From: Sphingobium chungbukense
GTDB lineage: Bacteria > Pseudomonadota > Alphaproteobacteria > Sphingomonadales > Sphingomonadaceae
Length of the DNA stretch: 63,883 bases
Assembly (NCBI RefSeq): GCF_001005725.1
Contig: NZ_LBIC01000008.1
Location: forward strand, 1-63,883
Direction: 5' to 3'
The translations under genes and the position numbers were made by a program. Below the pieces are notes generated by a model, which saw nothing but the letters and a program-made list of their open reading frames with translations, ran no database searches and had not been told where the DNA came from. Positions 6,842 through 16,212 of this stretch are shown here, piece after piece. Each line of letters starts with the position of its first letter. Position 1 is the first letter of the stretch.

Positions 6842-8104
6842 ATGAGCTGGGCCATCGTGGACGTGTCGAATTTCTATGTCAGCGCCGAAAGGCTTTTCGA
6901 TCCGCGCCTGCGGAATGTGCCGCTGATCGTCCTGTCCAATAATGATGGATGCGCTATCTCGCGCAGCGAGGAAGCTAAGGCCCTGCACATCAAGATGGGC
7001 GATCCGATCTTCAAAATCCGCGATACCATCAAGCGGCACGGCATCCAGCTTCGCAGCAGCAATTATGAACTCTACGCCGACCTGAACCGGCGCTTCAATG
7101 CCGTAATCGCCGAGCATAGCGATGTGGTCGAAGTGTATTCGATCGATGAGAGCTTCTTTCGGCTTCCGGTCCTGGCCAACGGTCTAGGGAATGTTCGCGG
7201 TGCCCATCAGGTTCGCTCTGCCATTCTGCGCTGTGTCGGTTTGCCGACACGGATCGGCCTGGGGCCGACACGCACGCTGTCGAAGGTCGCCAATGCTCTC
7301 GCCAAAGCGACCGAGAAAATCTGGGGCGGCGTGGTCGATCTTCATGACCAAGCCCTTCGCGATCGGCTGTTTCGCGAATGGCCTGTCGGTGAGGTCTGGG
7401 GCGTGGGCAAGGCGTTGGCTGGTCGGCTGAGACCGCTGGGCGTCCATACGACAGCAGACTTGGCCGCCCTCCCCCCAACTGTCGCACGCGATGTCGGGAC
7501 CGTCGTGCTGGAACGGTTGGTGCGCGAACTGAACGGTATCGAGTGTGATGATTTTCACCCCGAACCGGAGGCCCTGAAGGGGACCGCCGTGACCCGTTCC
7601 TTCGGGGAGCCAGTGACCGACCTATCTTCCCTGCGCGAGGCGATGTCGCGCCGTGCTTGGCGCGCGGCCGAGAAGATCCGTGCTCAGCAGCTCGTCGCAA
7701 CCCGAATGATAGCCTTCGCTCACGGCTCGCGGTTTAAGGCCAACTCTCCATCGGCATCGCGATCGGCGCGACTGTCGCCGGCGACCAACGATCCGCGCGT
7801 CATCGTCGCTTTCGCCAATCGCATGGCCGAGGCGATGTTCGAGAATGGCCGAGCATATACGAAATGTGGTGTCTTGCTGGAGGAGTTGTGCGCGGACGGC
7901 GCATCGCAGGGCGATCTATTCGCCGTTCCTGACCCGCGTGCGCCGTGGCTTCTGGCGGCCCTTGACGGGATCAACGCGCGCTTCGGCCGAGACACTATCG
8001 GCTTGGCGGCGCAGGGGATCGGTGCGCGACAATTTGATACCAAGCGTAGCCAGAAAAGCCCGGCGTGGACCACGCGATTGGCGGAGATACCGATCGCGCG
8101 GTAG
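6842..8104 (+). CDS. umuC: UmuC, catalytic subunit of error-prone DNA polymerase V
   Basis: 420 residues, a Y-family polymerase. The palm begins MSWAIVDVSNFYVSAERLFD, with the first catalytic Asp and the steric-gate region. NNDGCAISRSEEAKAL and the YSIDES motif, with the second catalytic Asp-Glu, follow. The later GVGKALAGRLRPLGV is the helix-hairpin-helix thumb. The last 100 residues match the UmuC little finger and C-terminal extension. A reading frame continues upstream to 6614 but lies inside umuD. The ATG at 6842 fits the family start. It is cotranscribed with umuD. Translesion synthesis would raise mutation after DNA damage. Confidence 0.92.
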   Translation: MSWAIVDVSNFYVSAERLFDPRLRNVPLIVLSNNDGCAISRSEEAKALHIKMGDPIFKIRDTIKRHGIQLRSSNYELYADLNRRFNAVIAEHSDVVEVYSIDESFFRLPVLANGLGNVRGAHQVRSAILRCVGLPTRIGLGPTRTLSKVANALAKATEKIWGGVVDLHDQALRDRLFREWPVGEVWGVGKALAGRLRPLGVHTTADLAALPPTVARDVGTVVLERLVRELNGIECDDFHPEPEALKGTAVTRSFGEPVTDLSSLREAMSRRAWRAAEKIRAQQLVATRMIAFAHGSRFKANSPSASRSARLSPATNDPRVIVAFANRMAEAMFENGRAYTKCGVLLEELCADGASQGDLFAVPDPRAPWLLAALDGINARFGRDTIGLAAQGIGARQFDTKRSQKSPAWTTRLAEIPIAR

Positions 8105-8120
8105 CAGTCCCAATGAGGTA

Positions 8121-8729
8121 TTACATTGGAAGTTGGACGCCGTTGGCGTTTGATGGGGCATGGGATGCATTCTGGCTGGCCAGGTACTTTGCCATAATCT
8201 CTTCATGATGCCGTTTACTGCTCTCCAAATGGCGGGCAGTCGTATATTCCGGGTCCGGTGCATGGGCCGCATTCAGCGTGGCGGATCGGCGAAGACTGTC
8301 AGCCAGCTCCAAAGCCCTTAGTCCCAGCCCAATAAGTTGGGCGCGTACCTCAGCGGCACCACCATCGGGTGGATCGAAATCATAGAGATAGCTGATCTTC
8401 GAGTGCATCGCTTCAACGGCGACACGAAAAGCAAAAGCGTCCTCGGTGAGGCGAATGCCTACACGCTTCCATTCAATCTCGCTGGGAAATGCTGGCAAAT
8501 CCGGAAGCGATCCATAATCAGTTCCGGCATGGCCTCCAGAAGAAATATGGGCTTCAATCTCACCCAACCTGTACGAGCATTCACCGGCATATTGTTCGAA
8601 AAACAATGCAGCATAAAGAACAGAGAATTTTGACTCTCGTGCCATTGTCCATCGATCTCTAAGCCAGATCGCTCCCTGCGTCGCAGCGGATGTGACTACT
8701 GCCGTGACGAAAATCGTGAGAAATGCCAT
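8121..8729 (-). CDS. membrane-anchored protein paired with the SIR2-STAND gene
   Basis: 202 residues. The N-terminus is a single hydrophobic helix (MAFLTIFVTAVVTSAATQGA), followed by a charged, mostly helical domain. I chose the ATG at 8729 because GAGGA ends 6 bases before it. The ATG two codons upstream abuts the same site. The gene starts 42 bases after the SIR2-STAND gene on the same strand, so the two are an operon. No family recognised. In such defence operons a small membrane protein can be an effector, a sensor or an anchor. Which one applies here cannot be told. Confidence 0.65.
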   Translation of the reverse strand: MAFLTIFVTAVVTSAATQGAIWLRDRWTMARESKFSVLYAALFFEQYAGECSYRLGEIEAHISSGGHAGTDYGSLPDLPAFPSEIEWKRVGIRLTEDAFAFRVAVEAMHSKISYLYDFDPPDGGAAEVRAQLIGLGLRALELADSLRRSATLNAAHAPDPEYTTARHLESSKRHHEEIMAKYLASQNASHAPSNANGVQLPM

Positions 8730-8771
8730 ATCCATTCCTCTATCTCAGATTGTGAAAGGCCCAAATAGCGA

Positions 8772-11201
8772 TCATAGCAGCCGCTTCAGACGCTGCGCTT
8801 CCGCCATAAGATCTCTGTCTCTGCCAAAATCGACTGCTGCGCGATCAAGATGTGATCGAATGGTGCTTCGTTGATCGGGCGAAAGCACTGCGCCATGTTC
8901 AATGGCATCAGACAGCCCCTTAAATAAGATCATGAAAGGATGGATAGTCACGCGACCCTTTTCGCGCTCAATTGCTATTGCATCGGATAATGCCTGGATG
9001 GCCTCCTTCAACTCAGCGGGAGAAATGTTGCCAAGTAAACGAGATTTGCCGAAAATGACCCTTCCAATGGTCGTCATGGTAAATTGGTGACGGCGTTCGA
9101 TGGTTTTTGCGAACCGCGCATGTTGTACAGCAAGTTCAGCTTCTGATCGTTGGATAGCTCGATCTTCCGTATTGGTAGCAAGATCGAGACGATATTGAGC
9201 GATTTGATGCCAATATCGAGAATTCCAATCCCACTCCTCTTTCGTTTCAGAGTATAGAAGGCCAGCACCTTCGATACCAAGAAATGGCTTGACGACTTCA
9301 TCAAAATCAAAAAGCCGAGATGCGATGCGAGCGCAAGGTTCGCCATCGATGATTGCGCGAACGCTGACACGAGGTCTGATAGCGTGTGCCAAGCGAAGAA
9401 AGATAGCGAGCATCCTCTCCGGCTGCTGATTGGCGAATCTGCCCAAAATAGTGTCTGAGAATGCTTCGTTGAGCGGTGTTACATATTCATTGTCTGAAAT
9501 TTCAGAGACTTTAAGTGGTAGGGCGCCATCGTCGTCCGCCTGCAAATCAACCTGATACTCAGGGAATTGCGCACTGATAATGTCATATTCGACCCCGGTG
9601 CGGAAGCAATGAGAGGCAAGCGCGGCGAAGACATAACATTCGACGTCTCGGGGGGCATCTCGCAGAGATCTATCAACGATTGCGGATAGTGGCTCAAAAT
9701 TATTCAGGATTCGACAGCAAGCAATGGCGATAAGCTCTTTATCTAAAGGAAATTCATTCAGATCTTTGGTTGGCAGAGAAGAAAGTCCATAATTCTTATA
9801 AGCGGTAAGAAGGGGTTCTTTAAGTTTTTCTATCGCGCCAATATAGTCACAAGAAACATTTGAATCACCAGCGATGCGCTTGATATGTGAAAGCCTGTAG
9901 GTCCGCTCTGCTCCTATAATTACGACCTTTTTTGAACGGAGGCCTTGCTTTAGCGCCATTATTTCATTGATGTGATCTGCTAAGTTATCGATAAATAGAT
10001 ATATGTCTCCATTAAGGGCGCCAAGCACTTGTAGGGCGCTAGAGACGCGAATGCGGCCTACGGCTCTCATCCAAAGGCAGGTGGAGTTCGACTGAGCAAT
10101 ATTCCAAGCAACACGCTTTAGGAGTGTAGTCTTGCCTGCGCCTGCGCCGCCGCTGATAATGGGAATGGAGGTTCCAAAGGACTTCGAGATTTTTGCAACA
10201 AGCGCAGCCCCCTCGTCGCGAGCGATGTCTCGGCCATTCTGGATATCCAGCCATGTGGGCTGATGGCCATAAGCAAAGTTCGTACCTCCATCAGTGCCAG
10301 TTAGCCCATCAACAGGAACCCTTTCGAAGTCTGAATGAAACTCAGCGAGGGCTTTCGGCTCCACATTGAGATCGACCACGTCACCCAGATTGTCTCTCAT
10401 TGCATCGTCGACAGAGGGCCTGACTGGGAAACGCTCATTGAGTTCGTTCAGAAACGCCAGTGAATCGCCCTTGAAAAGCGTCATCTTATAGTCTTCACAA
10501 TCAGCTTCCGTTCCCGCGTCAGGAAACAGTTCCACTAATACTGAAGGAGGGCGATCGGTTCGCGCCATGACGTCAAACCGATCCGCCATGAAATATGTAA
10601 TGTCAGGCTCTTCGAGGGAACTACCTAATACAATGAATGGTTCGGTTCTAATTAGCGAAGCCAATACCCGCGCCCAAAGGTTGTGACTGTTAATAGAGGT
10701 CATGTATTCTTTTATATCAAATATGTATCCGTCATCAGGACGTCTCGCCCACCCGTGCAAATGAATAATTGGAGTGGTGCGAAGATCGCGGATACTTTCA
10801 TAAGCATCGTTATAATTAAACGCGGTATAACCCTGAACCGGGAGGGCTTGTTTGTCGTATGCCGCTTCAAGGGCGTCATCCACATTGAGCGTAAAGATGC
10901 GTTTCCACCGAAATTTTGCGATTGCTTGGACTGTTGGCCCTGGCGTGCAGCCGCTAAATCTCTGCGTAATTAACTTGTCAGTTTCGTCGGCGGTCATGGT
11001 TCGGCAGAGACGATTTAGGGATGAGCCTTTTCTTACGCGCGGCAGGGCATCTTGGAGTAAGGACTGAAGCGTTCCCGCTGAGGGGCAATTTTCGCCTTTC
11101 ACACCGCTGAGAGAATCAAGGCTGACGCCCGCTCCAATCAGCAAATTATAATGACCGGCCTTCAATGCCCCGCCGATCAGCTCCCATTCCGTATCGTTCA
11201 C
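8772..11201 (-). CDS. SIR2-like domain plus STAND-type P-loop NTPase, probable anti-phage protein
   Basis: 809 residues. The N-terminus carries SIR2 motifs: GAGVS at 23-27, LNVDD at 105-109 in the place of the usual TNYD, HLHG at 147-150 and a GSSLEEPD segment near 195. A P-loop, GGAGAGKTT, lies near residue 350, with a Walker B-like YLFIDN near 405, followed by a long helical C-terminal half. SIR2 fused to a STAND NTPase is the plan of several defence proteins that cleave NAD+ when the C-terminal sensor meets a phage protein (family knowledge). The GTG start has AAGGGGAG 7 bases upstream. The stretch is visibly richer in A and T than the backbone, a sign of recent transfer. The catalytic His cannot be confirmed by eye. 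Confidence 0.8.
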   Translation of the reverse strand: MNDTEWELIGGALKAGHYNLLIGAGVSLDSLSGVKGENCPSAGTLQSLLQDALPRVRKGSSLNRLCRTMTADETDKLITQRFSGCTPGPTVQAIAKFRWKRIFTLNVDDALEAAYDKQALPVQGYTAFNYNDAYESIRDLRTTPIIHLHGWARRPDDGYIFDIKEYMTSINSHNLWARVLASLIRTEPFIVLGSSLEEPDITYFMADRFDVMARTDRPPSVLVELFPDAGTEADCEDYKMTLFKGDSLAFLNELNERFPVRPSVDDAMRDNLGDVVDLNVEPKALAEFHSDFERVPVDGLTGTDGGTNFAYGHQPTWLDIQNGRDIARDEGAALVAKISKSFGTSIPIISGGAGAGKTTLLKRVAWNIAQSNSTCLWMRAVGRIRVSSALQVLGALNGDIYLFIDNLADHINEIMALKQGLRSKKVVIIGAERTYRLSHIKRIAGDSNVSCDYIGAIEKLKEPLLTAYKNYGLSSLPTKDLNEFPLDKELIAIACCRILNNFEPLSAIVDRSLRDAPRDVECYVFAALASHCFRTGVEYDIISAQFPEYQVDLQADDDGALPLKVSEISDNEYVTPLNEAFSDTILGRFANQQPERMLAIFLRLAHAIRPRVSVRAIIDGEPCARIASRLFDFDEVVKPFLGIEGAGLLYSETKEEWDWNSRYWHQIAQYRLDLATNTEDRAIQRSEAELAVQHARFAKTIERRHQFTMTTIGRVIFGKSRLLGNISPAELKEAIQALSDAIAIEREKGRVTIHPFMILFKGLSDAIEHGAVLSPDQRSTIRSHLDRAAVDFGRDRDLMAEAQRLKRLL

Positions 11202-11358
11202 CTATAGCTCCCCTTCGCAATTTGCTGACGCTAACAGGCCAGCGCGAGAATTGGGAGGCTGTCCGTTAGAGGATCGTTCAACGGACACCCATCGTCGGTG
11301 TTCTCGAACGTCGTGTAAACGCTCACGCTGAGTGGCGGCGTTGTGATCGCGATGTTTG

Positions 11359-12237
11359 TCAGTTGCCGGCACCGATGACGAGGCAATCGCGGGCGGCCTC
11401 GACGACGTCCGTCGTCACATTGCCGATCCGGTTGATCGTCATGATGCGCTGCATCTGTGCGAACAGGCGCTCCATGAGGCGGAAGTTGCCGCGGGTGATC
11501 CGGATGGCGGCCGCTTGCGCTTCGACGGCGTCGAGCTTCTCCTGATCGAAAACAACCCCGAAGTCCCCCGCGTGCTTGGCGAGCAGCATTCGCATCTCCG
11601 CTTCGGAGAGGGCCTTGAACTCGTGGACGAAGCCGATGCGCGAGTAGAGCTGGGCGTAACGGGCGAGGCGCTTTTCGAGTCCCGGCATTCCCATGAGCAC
11701 CAACCCGAACCCGTGATCGTCGGACATGTGGCGCAGGTGTTCGAGCGATTTGATGGTCAGCCGGTCAGCTTCATCGACGATGACGAGCGGACAGGCGGTG
11801 CGGATAGCCCGGTAGACAATCTCCTCCGGCGATCCCAAGGCGAGCGTCAACCGTGCTGCCCCCAGTTTAGCGAGGGGTGTGCCCAGACCGCTGTCGAGCG
11901 TTCGGGGGGGGTTGCTGACATATGCGGTGTAGAAAACGGCCTTGCAGCCCGCGACCTCCTCGGCCAGCTTCGGCGACAAGACATTGCAGACTCCATACCC
12001 CGACAGGTCGGGAAACCTGGCGAACTCGGACGCCGACCGGGTTTTGCCTACTCCCGGTCGGCCATGACACACGCCGATATACCGGTAGTGCGAGCAGGCT
12101 TGCGCGAACTCGACGAAGCGGGCGTGCTCACGCGTTTCGAGAAACGGCTGAGGGGGTGGCCGTTCAATCGTCAGCGGCGTAGAGCCGGAGCCCTCGCTTG
12201 GAACGGGGCTCGGTAGCCGGATTCTCTTGGTTGCCAT
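11359..12237 (-). CDS. tniB: TniB-like AAA ATPase, transposition helper
   Basis: 292 residues. Walker A reads CHGRPGVGKTRSASEFA, about residues 57-73. Walker B is CPLVIVDEADRL, and MSDDHGFGLVLMGMPGLEKRL is the sensor segment. This matches TniB/MuB-type ATPases, which choose target DNA and activate the DDE transposase. The ATG at 12237 was chosen (MATKRIRLPSPVPSEGSG). It overlaps the end of tniA by 74 bases, a usual arrangement. No tniQ-like gene is visible. Confidence 0.85.
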   Translation of the reverse strand: MATKRIRLPSPVPSEGSGSTPLTIERPPPQPFLETREHARFVEFAQACSHYRYIGVCHGRPGVGKTRSASEFARFPDLSGYGVCNVLSPKLAEEVAGCKAVFYTAYVSNPPRTLDSGLGTPLAKLGAARLTLALGSPEEIVYRAIRTACPLVIVDEADRLTIKSLEHLRHMSDDHGFGLVLMGMPGLEKRLARYAQLYSRIGFVHEFKALSEAEMRMLLAKHAGDFGVVFDQEKLDAVEAQAAAIRITRGNFRLMERLFAQMQRIMTINRIGNVTTDVVEAARDCLVIGAGN

Positions 12238-13627
12238 CGCAATCACCTCTTGTCTCGGGCGCCGCACCGCGGTCACGTTCCCTGACGCGCCGCCGCTCCC
12301 GTTGGATCGAGGCCAGCGACGGGTTGGCGGCATGCTGCGGGCTCAGCGCTCGGCAGACGAAGGCGCCCTCGTGGTAGACGTGGATCTCCGTCAGATCGCG
12401 TGGGTCATAAAGAGCCTCGACCTGCTCCCCCACGAACGCGGCCAGGGTGGGTTCGACGTATCGTCGCCCCATGAGCCGGATGCCGTCGCGCAGGACCTTG
12501 CGAGACTTGGGCACATGGACGAGCAGCATGTCGAGCTGTTCGAGGCTGTCCGGCATGGCGGGCAGGAACCCGCCTTTCTGCCAGCGCGTGATCGGCGGCT
12601 CCCCGGTGCCGCCATGCGGACGGCGATGATAGACGTCGCATATGAACGCCTCGAAACGGTCGCGCAGCTCGTCGAGCGAGAGTGCCGGTGCCGACAGCGG
12701 CTTGCCCGCAATCAGGTGTCCGGGCAGATCGGGCAGGAACATGTCGTTGATCGTACGGAACACCCGCTCGATCTTGCCGCGCCCACGGGGACGGCCTGGC
12801 AGGGAATGGATGAGACGGATTTTCAGCGCAATGCACGCCTGCTCGATATGCTCGGAGATGAAATCCGAGCCGTTATCGACGTAGAGCTGTTCGGGAATGC
12901 CGCTGACGATCCACTCAGGGTTCGGCTTGCGCCAGATCGCCTGTCGCAAGGCCAGCGCTGTGTTGAGGGCGCTTGGTGCATTGAGGCTGAGGAAGTAGCC
13001 AGGGATTGCCCGGCTGTGATCATCGAGAACGACGGTCAGCCAAGGGCGCACCGGCGTGCAGTCGTCATCGAGGGCGAGGACATCGAGCACGGTATGATCC
13101 GCCTGCCACATCTCGTTCGAGGCCGCGGCTTCACGCCGATGCACCAGCTCATGCTCGTCGCGGTACGCGGCCGGATCGGATGCGACCGCAATTTCGCTTG
13201 CCGGTATTGCCTTAACGATACGCGCGACCGCCGAATAGCTCGGTGCCCCGCACCCTTCCGCCACCGCAAGTTTCTGCACCTTTCGGTGAATAGCCGCGAC
13301 CGGGGGACGCGGGCGCTTGATAGCGAGATCGCGGGTAAGCGCGACCAGATGCTCCGGCAGGTGCAGCCTGCCCCGGTCGGCGCGCGGGAGTCGGTGGAGG
13401 CCTGCAAGACCTTCGGCTCGGTAGCGCCCGAGCCACCGCTGCAGTGTCCGTTCGCTAACCGTGCCGGCGCGGGCGAGGTCCGCGAGCGGGATACCGTCGA
13501 TCAGGTGCGGTTCGAGGGCGCGATAACGCTCGATCGCCAGCGGCGAAACGAGCGCCGGGTGCGTCACCCGCGGTGCATACCGCAAGTTAGGAAAACGGAG
13601 GATTGTTTGCCCATGACGCTGCCACAC
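12164..13627 (-). CDS. tniA: TniA-like DDE transposase with Mu-type C-terminal domain
   Basis: Up to 487 residues. The N-terminal helix-turn-helix reads LADLARAGTVSERTLQRWLG. The DDE core has Asp in MWQADHTVLDV, Asp in LYVDNGSDF and Glu in GRGKIERVFRTIN. The C-terminal part (IRLMGRRYVEPTLAAFVGE and on) is a Mu transposase C-terminal domain. A GTG at 13567 (VTHPALVSPLAIE) is an alternative start that would drop 20 residues. It works with the AAA helper downstream, which it overlaps. Confidence 0.87.
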   Translation of the reverse strand: MWQRHGQTILRFPNLRYAPRVTHPALVSPLAIERYRALEPHLIDGIPLADLARAGTVSERTLQRWLGRYRAEGLAGLHRLPRADRGRLHLPEHLVALTRDLAIKRPRPPVAAIHRKVQKLAVAEGCGAPSYSAVARIVKAIPASEIAVASDPAAYRDEHELVHRREAAASNEMWQADHTVLDVLALDDDCTPVRPWLTVVLDDHSRAIPGYFLSLNAPSALNTALALRQAIWRKPNPEWIVSGIPEQLYVDNGSDFISEHIEQACIALKIRLIHSLPGRPRGRGKIERVFRTINDMFLPDLPGHLIAGKPLSAPALSLDELRDRFEAFICDVYHRRPHGGTGEPPITRWQKGGFLPAMPDSLEQLDMLLVHVPKSRKVLRDGIRLMGRRYVEPTLAAFVGEQVEALYDPRDLTEIHVYHEGAFVCRALSPQHAANPSLASIQRERRRVRERDRGAAPETRGDCDGNQENPATEPRSKRGLRLYAADD

Positions 13628-13756
13628 CCGCTGACATTGCGAAACTGGATGATCCGGGGTAAATCTACTCGGTAAAGAAAACTAGGGCAACATAATCCTG
13701 AGTATGACGGCTTTCCTTCCAAATCGCGTGCAATCCGCCACGCTCCGGACACTGGC

Positions 13757-14329
13757 ATGAGGATCGGCTACGCGCGCGTCTCCACTGCCGAGCAGAACCT
13801 CGATCTCCAACGCGATGCGCTGAAGGCAGCCGGGTGCGAGAAGGTCATCACCGACAAGGCATCCGGCACGGTCGCAGCTAGGCCAGGGCTGGAGAAACTG
13901 AAGGAGCAGCTTCGCGCCGGCGACACGCTGGTGGTGTGGCGGCTCGATCGGCTCGGTCGATCGCTGCGCGACCTGATCGGGTGGATGACATACCTCGAGG
14001 ACGAGAAGGTCGGGCTCCTCAGCCTCCACGAAGCGATCGACACCACCACCACGTCGGGGAAGCTCACCTTTCATCTATTCGGGGCGCTGGCCGAGTTCGA
14101 GCGCAACCTGATCCAGGAGCGTACCCAAGCCGGGCTAACCGCAGCACGGGCGCGGGGCAAAAAGGGCGGGAGGCCGACGGCGCTCGGCAAGGACAAGCGC
14201 GAGCTCGCCGTTAGGCTCTATCACGAGAACCAGATGCCGATCGCCAAGATTTGCACGATGCTCGGCATCTCCAAACCGACGCTCTACGCCTATGTCCGGG
14301 CCGACGAGGCTGCTGAGAAGGCAGCTTGA
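13757..14329 (+). CDS. serine recombinase of the resolvase/invertase family
   Basis: 190 residues, full length. It starts MRIGYARVST with the nucleophile Ser9. The catalytic-domain motifs VWRLDRLGRSLRDL and LFGALAEFERNLIQERT are present. A C-terminal helix-turn-helix (MPIAKICTMLGISKPTLYAYV) binds DNA. It is divergent from tniA across 129 bases, where a res site would be expected. It may be the resolvase of the tni element or a separate one. A second resolvase at 18093 is only distantly alike. Confidence 0.88.
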   Translation: MRIGYARVSTAEQNLDLQRDALKAAGCEKVITDKASGTVAARPGLEKLKEQLRAGDTLVVWRLDRLGRSLRDLIGWMTYLEDEKVGLLSLHEAIDTTTTSGKLTFHLFGALAEFERNLIQERTQAGLTAARARGKKGGRPTALGKDKRELAVRLYHENQMPIAKICTMLGISKPTLYAYVRADEAAEKAA

Positions 14330-14387
14330 GGTTGGCCAGAAACGCCCAGAAGCCGTCATTCGCTCTAGTGCCACCGCTCTCGCTTGT

Positions 14388-14957
14388 TCACCTGGGTATA
14401 GGGGGCGGCGACACGGGCGATCCAGGCAGGACTAAACCGGAACCAGGCCGCTCTAGACGGACGATGCGGACCTTGCGGAAGTGCGAGAGTGCCTCATCGC
14501 AAGCTGGTTTGTTAGCACACCAAGCAAACATATTTAGCCTGAGCCGATGTCTGTCGTCGACCTGTACGTGAGCAACGACCTTGAACGGTTTTGGCCCGTG
14601 CTCTGGTTGCTCAGACACATGACTATACCGACCGACGAGAGACGGTCTGCCAGCGATCATCTCTTCCGATATACTACAATGTGCGCTCCCAGCAGCACAT
14701 GTAGGAGGGCCACTATATAAGCCGAAATCCGTGCTGATGGTGGCGTCGGTCGATAGCCACTCCTCAACCTTACTGTCGATACCTTGAACCCATCGGCGCT
14801 TGAACTTAACCGGAAGAACAAGCTCGTAGTCATAGACAATCTGCGTCCCGCCTTCTGAGTGGCTTTGTGGGTCCGTCATGTCGCAGGCCGTAGCGGCATG
14901 AAGAGCGGCGATTGCTAGGGCTTGGCGGGCTCGCCGCTGAAGTGGCTGCAAACTCAT
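14388..14957 (-). CDS. hypothetical exported protein
   Basis: 189 residues from the ATG at 14957. A longer frame with a GTG at 15026 exists. The N-terminus MSLQPLQRRARQALAIAALH is basic then hydrophobic and ends AATACD, a weak lipobox, so export is likely. The mature part has four spaced Cys residues, suiting a periplasmic protein. It sits 126 bases after the end of the broken GFA gene, in the same direction. Function unknown. Confidence 0.5.
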   Translation of the reverse strand: MSLQPLQRRARQALAIAALHAATACDMTDPQSHSEGGTQIVYDYELVLPVKFKRRWVQGIDSKVEEWLSTDATISTDFGLYSGPPTCAAGSAHCSISEEMIAGRPSLVGRYSHVSEQPEHGPKPFKVVAHVQVDDRHRLRLNMFAWCANKPACDEALSHFRKVRIVRLERPGSGLVLPGSPVSPPPIPR

Positions 14958-15083
14958 CGGGCGAGATGACTCCGGCTTTCCGTTCGGGTGCTGGACAAAG
15001 CATACCCGACGTCCGCTTCCCACCACCTTCAGGCAAAAGGCTGCCCGGCGGGAGCCGCCCGACAGGTGACGGCACCGTGGATG

Positions 15084-15274
15084 CTACCAATCGACGCGTT
15101 CATCATCTCCACCGAACGAGGCTGGAAGACGAGCATAGTGCGGCAGCGAATCTACAACAGGCATCACGGCGTCTGCGCAGTGGATATGCAGTTGAGGAAC
15201 CACCATTCCTTCCGGCAAAAGATATGCATTAAGGCTTCGCAGACCGGCGTCTGTTACTTCAGTGAAAAGTGGGG
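15084..15274 (-). pseudogene. GFA-family gene, 3' part, cut off by an IS21-type element
   Basis: Encodes the C-terminal half of a GFA-type protein (glutathione-dependent formaldehyde-activating enzyme-like): PLFTEVTDAGLRSLNAYLLP, then HIHCADAV and GGDDERVDW at the end. It runs into the left end of the IS at 15275. The 5' part is at 17622-17847. Removing the IS and one copy of the 6-bp target duplication restores a frame of exactly 137 codons that reads CASCGTPLFTEV across the joint, as in intact family members. Confidence 0.9.
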
Positions 15275-15351
15275 TGTCAACGGGCGGCGAAGATTCCGCA
15301 AAAGTGGGCATCTAAAATTCCCTAGTTTGGCGGGACGGTCTGTGTCGGTGA

Positions 15352-16212
15352 TCAGCCGTGATGGAGATCTGGCTTTTCCTTTGCTGGCGGTCGGCCGCGC
15401 CGTTTCGGCAAGGGCGGTGGGTTGATGGATGGAGTTGCGCGCGCATGCTCAGGCAGCAGGTCGGCGTGCTGTCGCATACGATAGCTCGAGCCCTCGATCT
15501 GGATGACAACGGCATGGTGAAGGAGGCGGTCCAACAAGGCCGTCGCCACCACAGGATCGCCAAAGACCTCGCCCCATTCGGCAAAGCCGCGGTTGGATGT
15601 GAGGATCATGGCGCCCTTTTCGTATCGGGCGTTGACGAGCTGGAAGAACAGGTTGCCGCCGCCCGGCGTGACAGGGAGATATCCGATCTCGTCGACGACG
15701 AGCAAGGAGGAGCGGCACAGGAAGCGGATCCTTTCGCGCAACGTGCCCTCGCGTTCAGCCTTGGCCAGCGCAGCGATCAGATCGGCAAGCGGGATGAAGT
15801 AGACGCTTTTGCCCGCCTTCACCGCCTCGACGGCGAGGGCGGTGGCGATATGGCTTTTCCCGGTGCCCGGCGGCCCCAGCAGATGCACGACCTCGGCCCG
15901 GTTGATGAAGTCCAGGCCGGCGAGCGCCAGGATCCGGTTGCGGTCGAGCGATGGCTGGAAGGAGAAGTCATATCCGTCCAGCGTCTTGATGATCGGCAGC
16001 CTGGCCATGCGCAGGGCTGCCTTGATCCTGCGGTTCTCCCGCAACGACAGTTCTTCGTTTAGCAATATGTCGATCGCCTCGACGCCATCGATCTTGCCCT
16101 GCTCGATCCCGCGCAGGGTGGCGTCGAGCATTTCCAGGGCGCGCGGCATTTTGAGATGGACCAGACTGCGGCGGATATTATCGACGCGGGACGCGGCTCC
16201 CCCATGGTTCAT
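15352..16212 (-). CDS. istB: IstB-like ATPase of an IS21-family element
   Basis: 286 residues. Walker A is LLGPPGTGKSHIATALA, near residues 110-126, and Walker B is SLLVVDEIGYLP. This is the AAA+ helper that gives IS21 elements target choice and activates IstA. The N-terminal helical region (RRSLVHLKMPRALEMLDATL) binds DNA in the family. Its ATG overlaps the istA stop by 4 bases. A basic tail (PKRRGRPPAKEKP) ends the protein. It appears intact. Confidence 0.95.
   Translation of the reverse strand: MNHGGAASRVDNIRRSLVHLKMPRALEMLDATLRGIEQGKIDGVEAIDILLNEELSLRENRRIKAALRMARLPIIKTLDGYDFSFQPSLDRNRILALAGLDFINRAEVVHLLGPPGTGKSHIATALAVEAVKAGKSVYFIPLADLIAALAKAEREGTLRERIRFLCRSSLLVVDEIGYLPVTPGGGNLFFQLVNARYEKGAMILTSNRGFAEWGEVFGDPVVATALLDRLLHHAVVIQIEGSSYRMRQHADLLPEHARATPSINPPPLPKRRGRPPAKEKPDLHHG

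Larger units (their letters stand above)
11214..13643. mobile_element. tniA/tniB transposition unit, ends tentative
   Basis: Holds a DDE transposase and its AAA helper on the minus strand. The ends are not certain. TTCGCAAT at 11214-11221 recurs inverted as ATTGCGAA at 13636-13643, each next to a TGAC/GTCA motif, and could mark inner end repeats. A palindrome TGTCCGTT/AACGGACA at 11260-11287 is another candidate end. No target duplication could be found. A resolvase at 13757 may belong to the same transposon, which would then reach at least 14329. Confidence 0.35.

Noticed and set aside
7095..7700. 201-codon open frame on the minus strand
   Set aside because: Arg- and Pro-rich shadow of umuC.
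11356..12216. 286-codon open frame on the plus strand
   Set aside because: Antisense to tniB with its Walker motifs. Its acidic composition is typical of a shadow frame.
12227..13675. 482-codon open frame on the plus strand
   Set aside because: Antisense to tniA, whose DDE motifs are clear. The frame has no known motif and follows from high GC codon structure.
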